A DNA stretch of 64,000 bases from Streptomyces sp. RerS4 (GCF_023515955.1 NZ_CP097322.1:3954501-4018500), one strand, 5' to 3'; numbered from the stretch's first letter, positions 26,546 through 36,556 are shown. The notes: a model not told the origin generated them from the letters alone. Program-made: numbers and translations.

Positions 26546-26639
26546 GCCGGCCGGCGCATCCGATGGTGCCGCCCGACGCTCCGGGCGGCACACTCTTCAT
26601 ACGTACATATCGCAGCATCAACGAAAACAGGTAGAGGTC

Positions 26640-27611
26640 ATGGCCGGGAACAGCCAGCGCAGGAACCGCCGCACGTCCAACAAGAAGGGCGCCACGGTCG
26701 GCAGCGGTGGCCAGCGGCGCAGGGGCCTGGAAGGCAAGGGCCCCACCCCCAAGGCCGAGGACCGCAAGAAGCACAAGGCGAACCGCATCGCCAACGCCAT
26801 GGCCCGCCAGGCCGCCAAGCGCCGCCCCGCCCCCCGCCGCGGCGGCCCCAAGGGCACCAGCGAGATGGTCGTCGGCCGCAACCCCGTCTTCGAGGCACTG
26901 CGCGACGGCGTCCCCGCCACCACCCTCTACGTGCAGCAGTTCATCGACAACGACGAGCGCGTCCGCGAAGCCCTCCAGCTCGCCTCCGAGCGCGGCAACA
27001 TCAACCTGATGGAAGCCCCGCGCCCCGAGCTCGACCGCATGACCAACGGGCTCAACCACCAGGGCCTCGTCCTCCAGGTCCCGCCCTACGAGTACGCGCA
27101 CCCCGAGGACCTCACCGCCGAGGCCTACGACAACGGCGAGGACCCCCTCATCGTCGCCCTCGACGGCGTCACCGACCCGCGCAACCTCGGCGCCATCGTC
27201 CGCTCCGTCTCCGCCTTCGGCGGCCACGGCGTGGTCATCCCCGAGCGCCGCGCCGCCGGCATGACCGCCGGCGCCTGGAAGACCTCGGCCGGCACCGCCG
27301 CCCGTACGCCGGTCTCCCGCGTCACCAACCTGACCCGCGCCCTCCAGGAGTACAAGAAGGCCGGCATCGCCATCGTCGGCCTCGCCGCCGAGGGCACCCA
27401 CGAGGTCCAGGACCTGGAGGCGCTCGGCGGCCCGGTCGTCATCGTCGTCGGCTCCGAGGGCAAGGGCCTGGGCCGACTCGTCGGCGAGAACTGCGACTAC
27501 CTCGTCCGCATCCCGATGCCCGGCGGCGCCGAGTCCCTCAACGCCGGTGTCGCCGCCGGCGTCGTCCTCTACGAGGCCGCGCGCCGCCGCGCCACGCAGA
27601 GCCGGATCTGA
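26640..27611 (+). CDS. rlmB: 23S rRNA (guanosine-2'-O-)-methyltransferase, RlmB/TrmH family
   Basis: A 323-aa SPOUT-family enzyme. A very basic N-terminal extension (about 1-75, including SNKKGATVGSGGQRRRG) is typical of actinobacteria and probably binds RNA. The substrate-binding domain begins at EMVVGRNPVFEALR, and the knotted catalytic domain carries DPRNLGAIVRS, GSEGKGL and ESLNAGVAAGV. The start at 26640 has AGAGG 4 nt upstream. Confidence 0.92.
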   Translation: MAGNSQRRNRRTSNKKGATVGSGGQRRRGLEGKGPTPKAEDRKKHKANRIANAMARQAAKRRPAPRRGGPKGTSEMVVGRNPVFEALRDGVPATTLYVQQFIDNDERVREALQLASERGNINLMEAPRPELDRMTNGLNHQGLVLQVPPYEYAHPEDLTAEAYDNGEDPLIVALDGVTDPRNLGAIVRSVSAFGGHGVVIPERRAAGMTAGAWKTSAGTAARTPVSRVTNLTRALQEYKKAGIAIVGLAAEGTHEVQDLEALGGPVVIVVGSEGKGLGRLVGENCDYLVRIPMPGGAESLNAGVAAGVVLYEAARRRATQSRI

Positions 27612-27650
27612 ACTGATCCACTTGGCTCAGGGAAAGTGACCCGTGAGCGT

Positions 27651-27679
27651 GTCGCCCCGCCCGTTGCGGGCGGGGCGAC
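27651..27679 (+). terminator. Terminator after rlmB
   Basis: A perfect 13-bp stem, GTCGCCCCGCCCG with its complement, and a 3-nt loop are followed by TTGATCTTG. Confidence 0.85.
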
Positions 27680-27749
27680 TTGATCTTGACGGGTCTCGGA
27701 CAGATCCCTGCTGTCAAGGCAGTGTCCTAAACACTGATCACTCGGTTAG

Positions 27750-29348
27750 ATGAGTGTGGACACCAGAACGTCAGGGTTCGACGACCAGCCCGCGCTGAGC
27801 ATGGTCAAGGTGCCGTGCGACCCCGCACAGGTCATCGTCAACCACGCCAGCTTCCGCGTGCGGCTCGCACCGAGCCCGAGCGCGCGTTCCAAGCCCGCGA
27901 ATCCCCCCGGCCTCGCACCCCTCGCCGGCGCCGGAGCGGCCCTCGCCGCCGCCGGAGCCACCCGCCGCAGGGCCCCCGTCGTCTGGAGCGGCAGGTCCGG
28001 CCCCGACGACGCGGCGGCCATGGGCGGACTCCTCCAGGCCGTACGGGAGGCCGGGCGCGACCATCACGAGTTCGACGGCGGCGCCGCCACCCAGACCATC
28101 CCCCGGGTCGACCTCGCCCACGACCTCGCCGACGACACCCTCGCCACCCCCACCGTCATCGGCCAGCAGCGCACCTACGGCGCCCCGGACGAGACCCGCC
28201 CGCTGGCCGCCGTACGCGACCTGCCGCGCGGGCCCTACCCAACGCCCGGCGGAGGCTACCCCGGCGGCGGCCACGAGCCGTACGAAGCCCCGTACCCGGC
28301 CGCCGGCGGCGACCCGGACGCCGCCTCCCGACGCACCACCCCCGACACCCGCGCCCAGGCCTCCTACTACCCCGGCCGCCGCATGAACCTCGGCGTCGTG
28401 CTGCTCCCGCTGCGCGTCTTCCTCGGCTTCATCTCCATCTACGCCGGCATGGGCAAGCTCTGCGACCCCGTCTACTTCGACGGCGGCGAACGCGGCTCCA
28501 TGGTCACCTGGCTCCAGACCCTGCACCCCTGGGCCCTCGCCGAGCCGCTCCGCGACTTCGCGCTCGCGCACCCGGTGGGCGCCGGCCTGACGGTGGCCTT
28601 CCTCCAGGTCATCGTCGGCGTCCTCACCGTCTTCGGCCTGTGGCAGCGGTTCGCCGCCTGCATCGGCGCCCTGCTGTCCGCCGCCCTGCTCATGACGGTC
28701 AGCTGGAAGACCGTCCCCGCCTACGACGCCCCCGACATCATCTACCTCGCCGCCTGGAGCCCCCTGATCATCGCGGGCGCCCCGGTGTACTCCCTCGACG
28801 GACGCCTCGCCGGCGAAGCCTGGCGGACGCTCGGCCCGCGCGCCGAACTGTGGCGACTGCGCCGTCGCGTCCTGCGGCGCGGGGCCGTGATGGCCAGTGT
28901 CGTGTGCGGCCTGACCCTGCTCATCGGCTCGCTCCTCGGCGGAGCCGTCCGCTCCAGCACCGTCGTCACCGTCCCCGGCCCCGGACAGGCCCCGAGCAAC
29001 TACCTCCCCGGCAGCCCGCTCCCGCGCCAACCCGCCGACGGCCCGCAGCCCGCGGCGCCGCAGAAGCAGCAGCCCTCGAAGCAGGCATCGCCGTCCGCGA
29101 CGCCCTCCGGATCGCCCACCAAGCCCGGACGGACCGCCGGCACCACCGCCCGGGAAAGCTCCGGCACCGGATCCGGTTCGCCGAGCGCGCCCAAGACCGG
29201 CTCCGGCACCGGCACCGGCCAGAGCCCGCGCGGCACCACCCCGAAGCAGTCCAGCCCGCAGCAGCAGCCCTCCTCCACCTCGGGCAGCCGCACCGGCGGG
29301 GACACCACGAGCAAGAAGCCCGGCCTGGTGGGCGGCCTCCTCGGCTGA
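27750..29348 (+). CDS. DoxX family membrane protein with long disordered ends
   Basis: A 532-aa protein. Residues 1-210 are mostly disordered, Gly/Pro/Tyr-rich and Thr-rich. A DoxX-type membrane domain with about four helices follows (NLGVVLLPLRVFLGFISIYA at about 213, then three more up to 350, and another hydrophobic segment near 390). The C-terminal 120 residues are Ser/Pro/Thr/Gln-rich. DoxX proteins are linked to thiol redox balance or respiratory complexes, but the role here is unknown. ATG 27750 is used. Confidence 0.8.
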   Translation: MSVDTRTSGFDDQPALSMVKVPCDPAQVIVNHASFRVRLAPSPSARSKPANPPGLAPLAGAGAALAAAGATRRRAPVVWSGRSGPDDAAAMGGLLQAVREAGRDHHEFDGGAATQTIPRVDLAHDLADDTLATPTVIGQQRTYGAPDETRPLAAVRDLPRGPYPTPGGGYPGGGHEPYEAPYPAAGGDPDAASRRTTPDTRAQASYYPGRRMNLGVVLLPLRVFLGFISIYAGMGKLCDPVYFDGGERGSMVTWLQTLHPWALAEPLRDFALAHPVGAGLTVAFLQVIVGVLTVFGLWQRFAACIGALLSAALLMTVSWKTVPAYDAPDIIYLAAWSPLIIAGAPVYSLDGRLAGEAWRTLGPRAELWRLRRRVLRRGAVMASVVCGLTLLIGSLLGGAVRSSTVVTVPGPGQAPSNYLPGSPLPRQPADGPQPAAPQKQQPSKQASPSATPSGSPTKPGRTAGTTARESSGTGSGSPSAPKTGSGTGTGQSPRGTTPKQSSPQQQPSSTSGSRTGGDTTSKKPGLVGGLLG

Positions 29349-29366
29349 CCCCCGCACGGCACGCGC

Positions 29367-29400
29367 AAGGGCCCGGCACGCGAGAGCGCGCCGGGCCCTT
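29367..29400 (+). terminator. Terminator after the DoxX gene
   Basis: AAGGGCCCGGC and its complement form the outer stem; the inner part pairs as CGC-GAGA-GCG with a GNRA-type tetraloop. Confidence 0.8.
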
Positions 29401-29482
29401 CGGCGTACGGGGGCACGGGGCGGCGTACGGGGCTACGCGCACGGAGCGGCGTACGGGTTACACGTGCGCGGCGGCGTACGGG
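29401..29482. repeat. Four dispersed copies of CGGCGTACGGG
   Basis: Copies start at 29401, 29421, 29447 and 29472, with 20-26 bp periods and degenerate spacers. They lie between the DoxX terminator and the 3' end of the convergent nucleotidyltransferase gene. No function is evident. Confidence 0.65.
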
Positions 29483-29485
29483 CGC

Positions 29486-30256
29486 TCAGGCGGCGCTGTG
29501 AGCCGCCAACTCCCGTGCCGCCTCGGTCAGGTCCTTCGCGGTGTCGATCGCCCGCCAGTAGGCCCCCTGGGGCAGCGGATAGCCCGCCAGTCGGCGCTCC
29601 CGGGCCAGACGCGGGAACGTCGTGCGCTCGTGGTCGCCCAAGTCGGGCAGCAGCGCGGCGAATTCGGGAGCGAACACGTACACCCCGGCGTTGATCGGAT
29701 AAGGCGACGGCGGCGCCTCGATGAAGTCGACCACCCGCCCGAACTCGTTCGTCTCCACCACCCCCCACGGAATGCGCGGCCGGGCCAACGCCAGCGTCGC
29801 CGTCGCCCCGCGCTCCGCGTGGAAGGCGGCCATCTCACGCAGCGGGAAACGCGTCCACACGTCACCGTTGGTCGCATACCAAGGACGATCGACACAAGGC
29901 AGGTGCCGGGCCGCGTACTTGAGGCCGCCACCGCGCCCCAGCGGCTCGTCCTCCACGACCGTCCTCACGCGCAGCGGCAACGACGCCCGAGCCAGCCACT
30001 CCTGGAGCACCTCGGCCAGGTGCCCGCAGGACACGACCGCGTCCGTGACCCCCTCGGCGGCCAGCCACGCCAGTTGGTGCCCGATGATCGGCAACCCCGT
30101 CCCCGGGATCTCGACCATCGGCTTCGGCCGGTCGTCCGTATACGGACGCAGCCGCGAACCCTGGCCGCCCGCCAGGACGACAGCCTGGGTGGGGGAGGCC
30201 GGGAACGCGGCCGCGTGATCGATGGACTGGGGTGGTACGGGAGGGACTTCGGTCAT
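29486..30256 (-). CDS. Nucleotidyltransferase, sugar-1-phosphate NTP-transferase family
   Basis: A 256-aa enzyme with the signature AVVLAGGQGSRLRPYTDDRP followed by the catalytic Lys in KPMVEI, and the metal-binding NGD. The family couples NTPs to sugar-1-phosphates (mannose or glucose type); specificity cannot be read from sequence. Start ATG 30256 is supported by TACGCT ending 7 nt upstream (leaderless). The longer upstream frame is the shadow of the next gene. Confidence 0.85.
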   Translation of the reverse strand: MTEVPPVPPQSIDHAAAFPASPTQAVVLAGGQGSRLRPYTDDRPKPMVEIPGTGLPIIGHQLAWLAAEGVTDAVVSCGHLAEVLQEWLARASLPLRVRTVVEDEPLGRGGGLKYAARHLPCVDRPWYATNGDVWTRFPLREMAAFHAERGATATLALARPRIPWGVVETNEFGRVVDFIEAPPSPYPINAGVYVFAPEFAALLPDLGDHERTTFPRLARERRLAGYPLPQGAYWRAIDTAKDLTEAARELAAHSAA

Positions 30257-30309
30257 GCCCGTCAGCGTAGGGACGGCCCCTGCCCCGGCGGTGGCAGGCG
30301 CGGCGGGAG

Positions 30310-30723
30310 TCAGCCCATCGAGGCGACGCCCGAGGCGTACGAGGTGTCGCACACGGGACGGGCGAACGACTGGGCCTTCGTGGGCCCGTAGGCGTCGACG
30401 GCGGCCCGGCCCAGGGCGCGCGCGATGCCGACGCAGTGCTCGGCGAGCGACGGTCGCCGATCCACCTCCTGCTGGAGGTGCGTGAGGACGTCTCCCGGCG
30501 CCGTGCCCCGCTGGAGCTCGCTCAGCAGCTTGTCGCGGAGCAGGTCCTGCGCGGCGCGCGGCTTCGCGGGGACGGACACGTCCTCGGCGGAGGCGGTCAG
30601 GATCTGGGAGGGAGAGTTGTCCGCCCAAGGGACCATCGTGACCGCGAGGGTCCCGGACAGGACCAGGACGACGGGCAGGACCAGGGCGAGGGAACGGCCG
30701 ATACGGCGGGCAGTGTGGGTCAC
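30310..30723 (-). CDS. Small secreted or membrane-anchored protein of unknown function
   Basis: A 137-aa protein with an N-terminal hydrophobic segment (about 11-32), then a mostly helical domain with two Cys (EHCVGIARAL and RPVCDTSYAS) that could form a disulfide outside the cell. No family is recognised. The GTG start has TACTCT ending 7 nt upstream, a leaderless signature. It lies upstream of the nucleotidyltransferase gene on the same strand, 53 bp apart. Confidence 0.7.
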   Translation of the reverse strand: MTHTARRIGRSLALVLPVVLVLSGTLAVTMVPWADNSPSQILTASAEDVSVPAKPRAAQDLLRDKLLSELQRGTAPGDVLTHLQQEVDRRPSLAEHCVGIARALGRAAVDAYGPTKAQSFARPVCDTSYASGVASMG

Positions 30724-30886
30724 GAGGGCGAGAGTAGCGCTCGGTGAAGATTTGGCGACATTTAGTCACCCGGTCGGGGGATGGTTCGACGTGGCTTTTC
30801 GAATTAAGGGTTGACGCGTGCGGCCGAATGGCCCGCTCTGCCGGGGTTTGGCGCGGGTGTTGGGGAAACCGTTCCGCGCCCCGCCG

Positions 30887-30946
30887 CCAACTGACGCGAA
30901 CGGGGCGCCCCTTGGCGGGGACGCCCCGTTCGCCCACGGTCACGCG

Positions 30947-30954
<8 letters not shown>
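30887..30954 (-). terminator. Nested hairpin terminator at the msiK 3' end
   Basis: CCAACTGACGCG (30887-30898) pairs with CGCGTCAGTTGG (30943-30954), which includes the msiK stop. Nested inside, CGAACGGGGCG (30897-30907) pairs with CGCCCCGTTCG (30922-30932). Confidence 0.8.
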
Positions 30955-32038
<1,084 letters not shown>

Positions 32039-32086
32039 GGTGATGAATCCCTTCTACCGGCAGGAACGTGCCGGACGATCCGAGTG

Positions 32087-32102
32087 GAAGGTCTAGTCCA
32101 GT
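32087..32102. promoter_or_regulatory. DasR-like dre site upstream of msiK
   Basis: The core GGTCTAGTCC at 32090-32099 with flanking A and AGT matches the GntR-family dre consensus (A-S-TGGTCTAGACCA-S-T) at most positions. DasR represses amino-sugar uptake genes until GlcN-6-P accumulates. The same core occurs upstream of nagK. Confidence 0.7.
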
Positions 32103-32277
32103 GCCCTGGAAGTCCGCCCGACGCTACCCGGCGGGGCGGCTCCTGTCAGCACCCGGGCCGGCGTGACTTCCACGACTGCCGGCCCCGGTGACCGCATTGA
32201 ATGCGATGGCCCGGGGAATCGGGCGCTGTGTAGAGTGATGGCGGCTCCACACGCAGCCGGTTCGTGAGTGGGTCCGC

Positions 32278-32351
32278 GCCGCCTTAGCTCAGTTGGCTAG
32301 AGCGCTTGACTTGTAATCTTGAGGTCGTCGGTTCGATTCCGACAGGCGGCT
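32278..32351 (+). tRNA. tRNA-Thr (anticodon TGT)
   Basis: A 74-nt cloverleaf: acceptor GCCGCCT with AGGCGGC, D-arm GCTC/GAGC, anticodon loop CTTGTAA (TGT) and T-arm GTCGG-TTCGATT-CCGAC are all clear. The CCA end is not encoded. The anticodon stem (CTTGA with TCTTG) has two U-U oppositions instead of pairs. TAGAGT at 32231-32236 is a likely -10 box about 40 nt upstream. Confidence 0.93.
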
Positions 32352-32400
32352 CTGTCCCTGGTCAGAGGGTCTCTGGCGTGAGGGATCCGTACAGAAGCGG

Positions 32401-32430
32401 AAGGCCCCGGGCGGTTGCCCGGGGTCTTTT
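32401..32430 (+). terminator. Terminator after tRNA-Thr
   Basis: AAGGCCCCGGGC pairs with GCCCGGGGTCTT around a GGTT loop, followed by a short T run. This is the most canonical intrinsic terminator in the window. Confidence 0.88.
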
Positions 32431-32442
32431 GCGTGTCTGGGG

Positions 32443-33822
32443 TCAGTGGCGGCCCGAGATGCGGTTGGCCAGGCGGGCCAGCGGGGTGGTGGTGGGGGTG
32501 TGGGTCGCGGATTCGCGGCGGTCCGCTTCGCGGTAGGCGGCGTAGAGGGCCTGGACGCCGAGCCAGCGGAGGGGTTCGGGCTCCCAGGGGCGGACGCGGT
32601 GGTTGACCCAGGGGAGGGTGGTCAGGTCGGTGGGGGAGTCCAGGATCAGGTCGCGCAGGGTGCGGGCGGCGAGGTTCGAGGTGGCCACGCCGGAGCCGAC
32701 GTAGCCGCCGGCCCAGCCGAGGCCCGTCGTGTGGTCCAGGGTGACGGTGGCGCACCAGTCGCGGGGGACGCCGAGGACGCCCGACCAGGCGTGGGTGATC
32801 TCCGTCCCGGTGAGGATCGGGAAGAAGGCGGTCAGGAGGGCGGTCAGGGAGGCGATCGTGGCCGGCTGGGTGCCGCCGTCGGTGTCGGTGCGGGAGCCGA
32901 AGCGGTACGGGACGCCGCGGCCGCCGATCGCGATGCGGTCGTCGGCGGTGCGTTGGGCGTACATGTAGGAGTGGGCCATGTCGCCCAGGAGGGTGCTGTC
33001 CGACCAGTTCAGGCGGTCCCAGACGGACGGGGGGAGGGGGGCCGTGACGATCATCGAGGAGTTCATGGGGAGCCAGGTGCGTTTTTGGCCCTTGAGGGCG
33101 GCCGTGAAGCCCTCCGTGCAGCGCAGGACGTACGGGGCCGTGACCGTGCCGTAGGGGGTGGTCGCCTTGCGGGGGGTGATCTCGGTGACGGGGGTCGACT
33201 CGTGGATGACGACGCCGAGGCGCTCGCAGGCGTCCGCGAGGCCGCGGGCCAGCTTCAGGGGGTGGATGCGGGCGCCGTGGGGGCTCCAGGAGGAGCCGAC
33301 GGCGTCGGCGATGTCGACGCGGGCGCGGGTGGCGGTGGCGTCGTGGAGCTCGCGGTCGGTTTCGCCGTAGGAGAGCTCGGTGGCGTGGAAGGCCTTCAGG
33401 CGGGTGAGTTGGGCGGGGGTGCGGGCGACTTCGAGGACGCCGCCGCGGTGGATGTCGGCGTCGATGTCCTCCTTGGCGGCGACGTCGATGACCTCGGTGA
33501 CGGTGTCGTTCATGGCCTGTTGGAGGCGGCGGGCGGCGTCGTGGCCGTGCAGGGCGGCGTAGCGGTCGCGGCCGGCGATGCCGTTGTAGAGCCAGCCGCC
33601 GTTGCGGCCGGAGGCGCCGTAGCCGCAGAACTTCTGCTCCAGGACGGTGACGCGCAGGTCGGGGGCGGTGCGCTTGAGGTAGTACGCGGTCCACAGGCCG
33701 GTGTAGCCGCCGCCGACGATGACGACGTCGGCGGTGGCGTGGCCGGTGAGGGGCGCGCGGGGTGGCCGGGCGCCGGTGGGGTCGGTCGCGTACCAGAAGG
33801 AGATGCCGCCGTTGATCGTCAT
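32443..33822 (-). CDS. FAD-dependent oxidoreductase, DAO/PuuB-like
   Basis: A 459-aa flavoenzyme. The FAD-binding Rossmann motif is DVVIVGGGYTGLWTAYYLKR with the acidic end in VTVLEQ. The substrate domain ends in a second FAD contact (GYVGSGVATSNLAAR). The overall shape fits glycine/D-amino-acid oxidases such as gamma-glutamylputrescine oxidoreductase (PuuB), but the amine substrate cannot be fixed. Complete; convergent with the tRNA. Confidence 0.85.
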   Translation of the reverse strand: MTINGGISFWYATDPTGARPPRAPLTGHATADVVIVGGGYTGLWTAYYLKRTAPDLRVTVLEQKFCGYGASGRNGGWLYNGIAGRDRYAALHGHDAARRLQQAMNDTVTEVIDVAAKEDIDADIHRGGVLEVARTPAQLTRLKAFHATELSYGETDRELHDATATRARVDIADAVGSSWSPHGARIHPLKLARGLADACERLGVVIHESTPVTEITPRKATTPYGTVTAPYVLRCTEGFTAALKGQKRTWLPMNSSMIVTAPLPPSVWDRLNWSDSTLLGDMAHSYMYAQRTADDRIAIGGRGVPYRFGSRTDTDGGTQPATIASLTALLTAFFPILTGTEITHAWSGVLGVPRDWCATVTLDHTTGLGWAGGYVGSGVATSNLAARTLRDLILDSPTDLTTLPWVNHRVRPWEPEPLRWLGVQALYAAYREADRRESATHTPTTTPLARLANRISGRH

Positions 33823-33966
33823 GGGGGAGTTGGTACACGGGGTGTCGTGGGGGTGTCCAGGGACCGGTTGTCGGGTTTCGGGTGCCGATGGGTGGCTGGT
33901 TGATCGGTGTGGGGAGGGGTGTTCGGGTCAAGACACGGCCTACGGGGCGCCGCTTGGGTTGGGCGC

Positions 33967-34098
33967 ATGATTCGTATCGCCGTACCTGCCGATGTGCCCG
34001 TTGTCCACGCGATGATTCGCGAGCTCGCCGACTACGAGAAGGTGCCGCACGAGGCGCGGGCCACGCGGGAGCAGTTGCGGGAGGCGCTGTTCGGGGTG
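33967..34098 (+). pseudogene. Truncated GNAT acetyltransferase (N-terminal fragment)
   Basis: The first 42 codons (MIRIAVPADVPVVHAMIREL, then ADYEKVPHEA to EALFG) are a typical GNAT N-terminus with good codon use. After about nt 34093 the frame runs into DNA that is the antisense of the quinone reductase 3' end. The acetyl-CoA-binding half is absent. A deletion that fused the two genes is the simplest explanation. Confidence 0.75.
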
Positions 34099-35099
34099 TC
34101 AGGGTTCGAGGACGACCTTGCCGGTGGTGGCGCGGGTTTCGAGGTCGCGGTGGGCGCGGGCGGCTTCGGCGAGGGGGTAGCGGCTGACGGCGGGGCGCAG
34201 GCGGCCGGTGGCGGCTTCGGTGAGGGCGCGGGTTTCGAGGACGCGGAGGGGGTTGGGGGCGCCGACGGCTTCGAGCATGGCGGGGCCGAGGACGGGTCGG
34301 GTGGTGATGCCTCGGGCGGTGAGGGCGGCGCGTTCGGTGTCGGTGAGGTCGAGGGGGGCTTCGGACCAGCCGAAGACGATGTGGAGGGCGCCGGGGGCGA
34401 GGAGGGTGAGGGCGGTACGGGCGGTGGCGCCGCCGACGGAGTCGAAGAGGACGGTGGCTCCGGTCGGGTGGTGGGCGCGTACGGTGTCGGCCCAGTCGGG
34501 GGTGGTGTAGTCGACGGCGAGGTCGGCGCCGTTGGCGGTGGCGAGGGCGGTTTTGGCGGGGCCGCCGGCGAGGGCGATGACGGTGGCGCCGACGTTCTTG
34601 GCGTGCTGGACGAGCAGGGTGCCGATGCCGCCCGCGGCGGCGGGGACGAGGGCGACGGAGTCGGGGCCGAGCTCGGCGAACTGGAGGATGCCGAGGGCCG
34701 TGCGTCCGGTGCCGATCATGGCGACGGCTTCGGCGGGGTCGAGGCCGTCGGGTACGGGGTGCAGCCGGTCGGTGTCGGTGACGGCGTGGGCGGCGTAGCC
34801 GCCGGGGGCGAAGCCGAGGTGGGCGACGACGCGTCGGCCGAGCCAGGCGGGGTCGGTGCCGGGGCCGAGGGCGTCGACGGTGCCGGCGACCTCGCGGCCG
34901 GGGATGGTGGGCAGCTCGGGGAGGGCGGGGGCGGGGCCTTGGGTGCCTTCGCGCAGGGCGGTGTCGAGGAGGTGTACGCCGGCGGCGGCGACGGCGATGC
35001 GGACCTGGCCGGGGGCGGGGACGGGGAGGGGACGCGCTCGTGGCGGAGGTTCTCGGCGGGGCCGAAGGCGTGCAGGCGGATGGCGTTCATGGTGGTCAT
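34099..35099 (-). pseudogene. Quinone oxidoreductase (MDR/zinc-less alcohol dehydrogenase type), frameshifted
   Basis: From ATG 35099 the protein begins MTTMNAIRLHAFGPAENLRH, a normal N-terminus. The main body (VPAPGQVRIAVAAAGVHLLD through the NADPH motif AAAGGIGTLLVQHA to the natural end GKVVLEP) lies in another frame. One extra base in the C run near 35021-35031 (G run on the plus strand) would restore one continuous ORF of about 333 codons. Without it the gene is broken after about 25 codons. It is either a real frameshift or an assembly error; the GNAT fragment at its 3' end favours a decaying locus. Confidence 0.75.
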
Positions 35100-35171
35100 G
35101 GGGACAGGTTCCGACCTCGACCGTGCTTGAGGTCAAGGGCGGTTGTCGGTGCGGGGCGTCACCATGGGGGG

Positions 35172-35861
35172 ATGGGACATGACGGAGGGCGGCGGGGGCG
35201 GGTCGGGCGGACTGTGAAGGAGGCGCGGCGGCCGCAGGTGCGGTTGCCGGAGTTGGTCCTGTGGGAGGGCGGGGAGCTGGAGCCGGACGGGGACTACGAC
35301 GGCGTGGAGTTCGCCGACGTGGACCTGGCGGGGCAGCAGGGGGCCGGGGCGCGGTTCATGGACTGCGCGCTGCGCCGGTGCGGGCTGGACGGCGCGGGGC
35401 TGGGGAAGGCGCGGATCCTGGACTCGGTGCTGGAGGGGGTGCGTGGCGTGGGCACGGACCTGTCGGGGGCCTCGTTGCGGGACGTGGAGCTGGTGGAGGC
35501 CCGGCTCGGCGGGGCGCAGTTGCACGGGGCGGTGCTGGAGCGGGTCCTCGTACGGGGCGGGAAGATCGACTACCTGAACCTGCGGATGGCGCGGCTGCGG
35601 GACGTGGTGTTCGAGGGGTGCGTGCTGGTGGAGCCGGACTTCGGGGGTGCGGTGCTGGAGCGGGTGGAGTTGCGGGGGTGTGTGGTGCGGGAGGCGGACT
35701 TCACGGGGGCGCGGATGGCGGAGGTCGACCTGCGGGGGGCGGCGGAGTTGGGCATCGCGCGGGGGGTGGAGGCGTTGGCGGGGGCGGTGATCAGTTCGGG
35801 GCAGCTGTTCGAGCTGGCCCCGGCGCTTGCGGCGAGGGTGGGGGTGCGGGTGGTGGACTAG
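35172..35861 (+). CDS. Pentapeptide-repeat protein
   Basis: A 229-aa protein built of A(D/N)LxX-like pentapeptide repeats from about residue 40 to 210 (FADVDLAGQQGAGARFMDCAL, LSGASLRDVELVEARL and so on), which fold as a right-handed quadrilateral beta-helix. No membrane segment is seen. Some relatives protect DNA gyrase, but most have no known role. The start is uncertain: ATG 35172 is used, and GTG 35214 is an alternative. Confidence 0.75.
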   Translation: MGHDGGRRGRVGRTVKEARRPQVRLPELVLWEGGELEPDGDYDGVEFADVDLAGQQGAGARFMDCALRRCGLDGAGLGKARILDSVLEGVRGVGTDLSGASLRDVELVEARLGGAQLHGAVLERVLVRGGKIDYLNLRMARLRDVVFEGCVLVEPDFGGAVLERVELRGCVVREADFTGARMAEVDLRGAAELGIARGVEALAGAVISSGQLFELAPALAARVGVRVVD

Positions 35862-35894
35862 CCCGTGCCCTGGCCGGGCGGGGTTTGGCCGGGG

Positions 35895-35970
35895 GCGGCG
35901 CCGTTGTCGGGGGCGCTGCCCCCGAGCCCCCGCGCCTCAAGCGCCGGCGGGGCTGGATTTTGGCGCGGCT
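35895..35970. repeat. Dispersed Streptomyces intergenic repeat (GCCGGCGGGGCTGGATTTTG type)
   Basis: The stretch with GGGGGCGCTGCCCCCGAGCC, then CGCGCCTCAAGCGCCGGCGG and CTGGATTTTGGCG resembles a palindromic element I know to be scattered in many copies between convergent genes in Streptomyces genomes. Here it lies between two convergent genes and probably doubles as a terminator. Confidence 0.6.
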
Positions 35971-35985
35971 GGGCTGGAGGGGGCG

Positions 35986-36489
35986 TCAGGCCGGGACGCG
36001 GGGGAAGCGGGACTGGAGGGTCCAGATGATCGGGTTGTCGGCCAGGCCGTCGTGCATGTCGGTGAGGTCCGCGATCAGGTCGTGCAGGAAGTCGCGGGCT
36101 TCGCGGCGCAGGAGGCGGTGGCTGAAGGTCAGCGGGTCTTCCTCCGGGTCCATCCAGTCGGCCTCGATGTCGACCCAGCCGAAGCGGCGCTGGAAGAGCA
36201 TGCGGTCGCTGGACTCGGTGAAGTCGAGTTCGGCGTACTGGCGGTTGGCGGAGCGGCTGCCGCGGGGGTCCTGGTCGAGTTGCTCGACGATGTCGCACAG
36301 CGCCCACGCGAAGTCGAGGACCGGCACCCATCCCCAGGCTGTGGACAGCTCGGTGTCCTTGTCGGTGTCCGCGAGGTAGACGTCGCCGCAGAACAGGTCG
36401 TGGCGCAGCGTACGGACGTCCGCCGAGCGGTAGTCGGTCTGCGGGGGGTCCGGGAAGCGCCGGGAGAGGGAGTAGCCGATGTCGAGCAC
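35986..36489 (-). CDS. Conserved-looking hypothetical protein, 167 aa
   Basis: A soluble acidic protein rich in Asp, Trp and Phe. Features include DVYLADTDKDTELSTAWGWV, LDFAWALCDIVEQLD and FGWVDIEADWMDPEED. No motif points to a function; a possible immunity-type or uncharacterised DUF protein is only a guess. The start is GTG 36489 with no ribosome-binding site. Codon use is normal for the window. Confidence 0.7.
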   Translation of the reverse strand: MLDIGYSLSRRFPDPPQTDYRSADVRTLRHDLFCGDVYLADTDKDTELSTAWGWVPVLDFAWALCDIVEQLDQDPRGSRSANRQYAELDFTESSDRMLFQRRFGWVDIEADWMDPEEDPLTFSHRLLRREARDFLHDLIADLTDMHDGLADNPIIWTLQSRFPRVPA

Positions 36490-36556
36490 GTAGTCGATGG
36501 TGTCACGGTTCGGGGCGCGGGGTCGCAGGGCAGGGGCGGGCCCCTGCCCGGGGGCG

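Noticed and set aside
32306..32536. Frames running through tRNA-Thr
   Set aside because: Short peptides read through tRNA genes are common artefacts; the tRNA structure explains the sequence.
33907..35130. 407-codon plus-strand frame continuing the GNAT fragment
   Set aside because: After about nt 34093 it is the antisense of the quinone reductase gene and yields only Gly/Ala/Val-rich low-complexity sequence.
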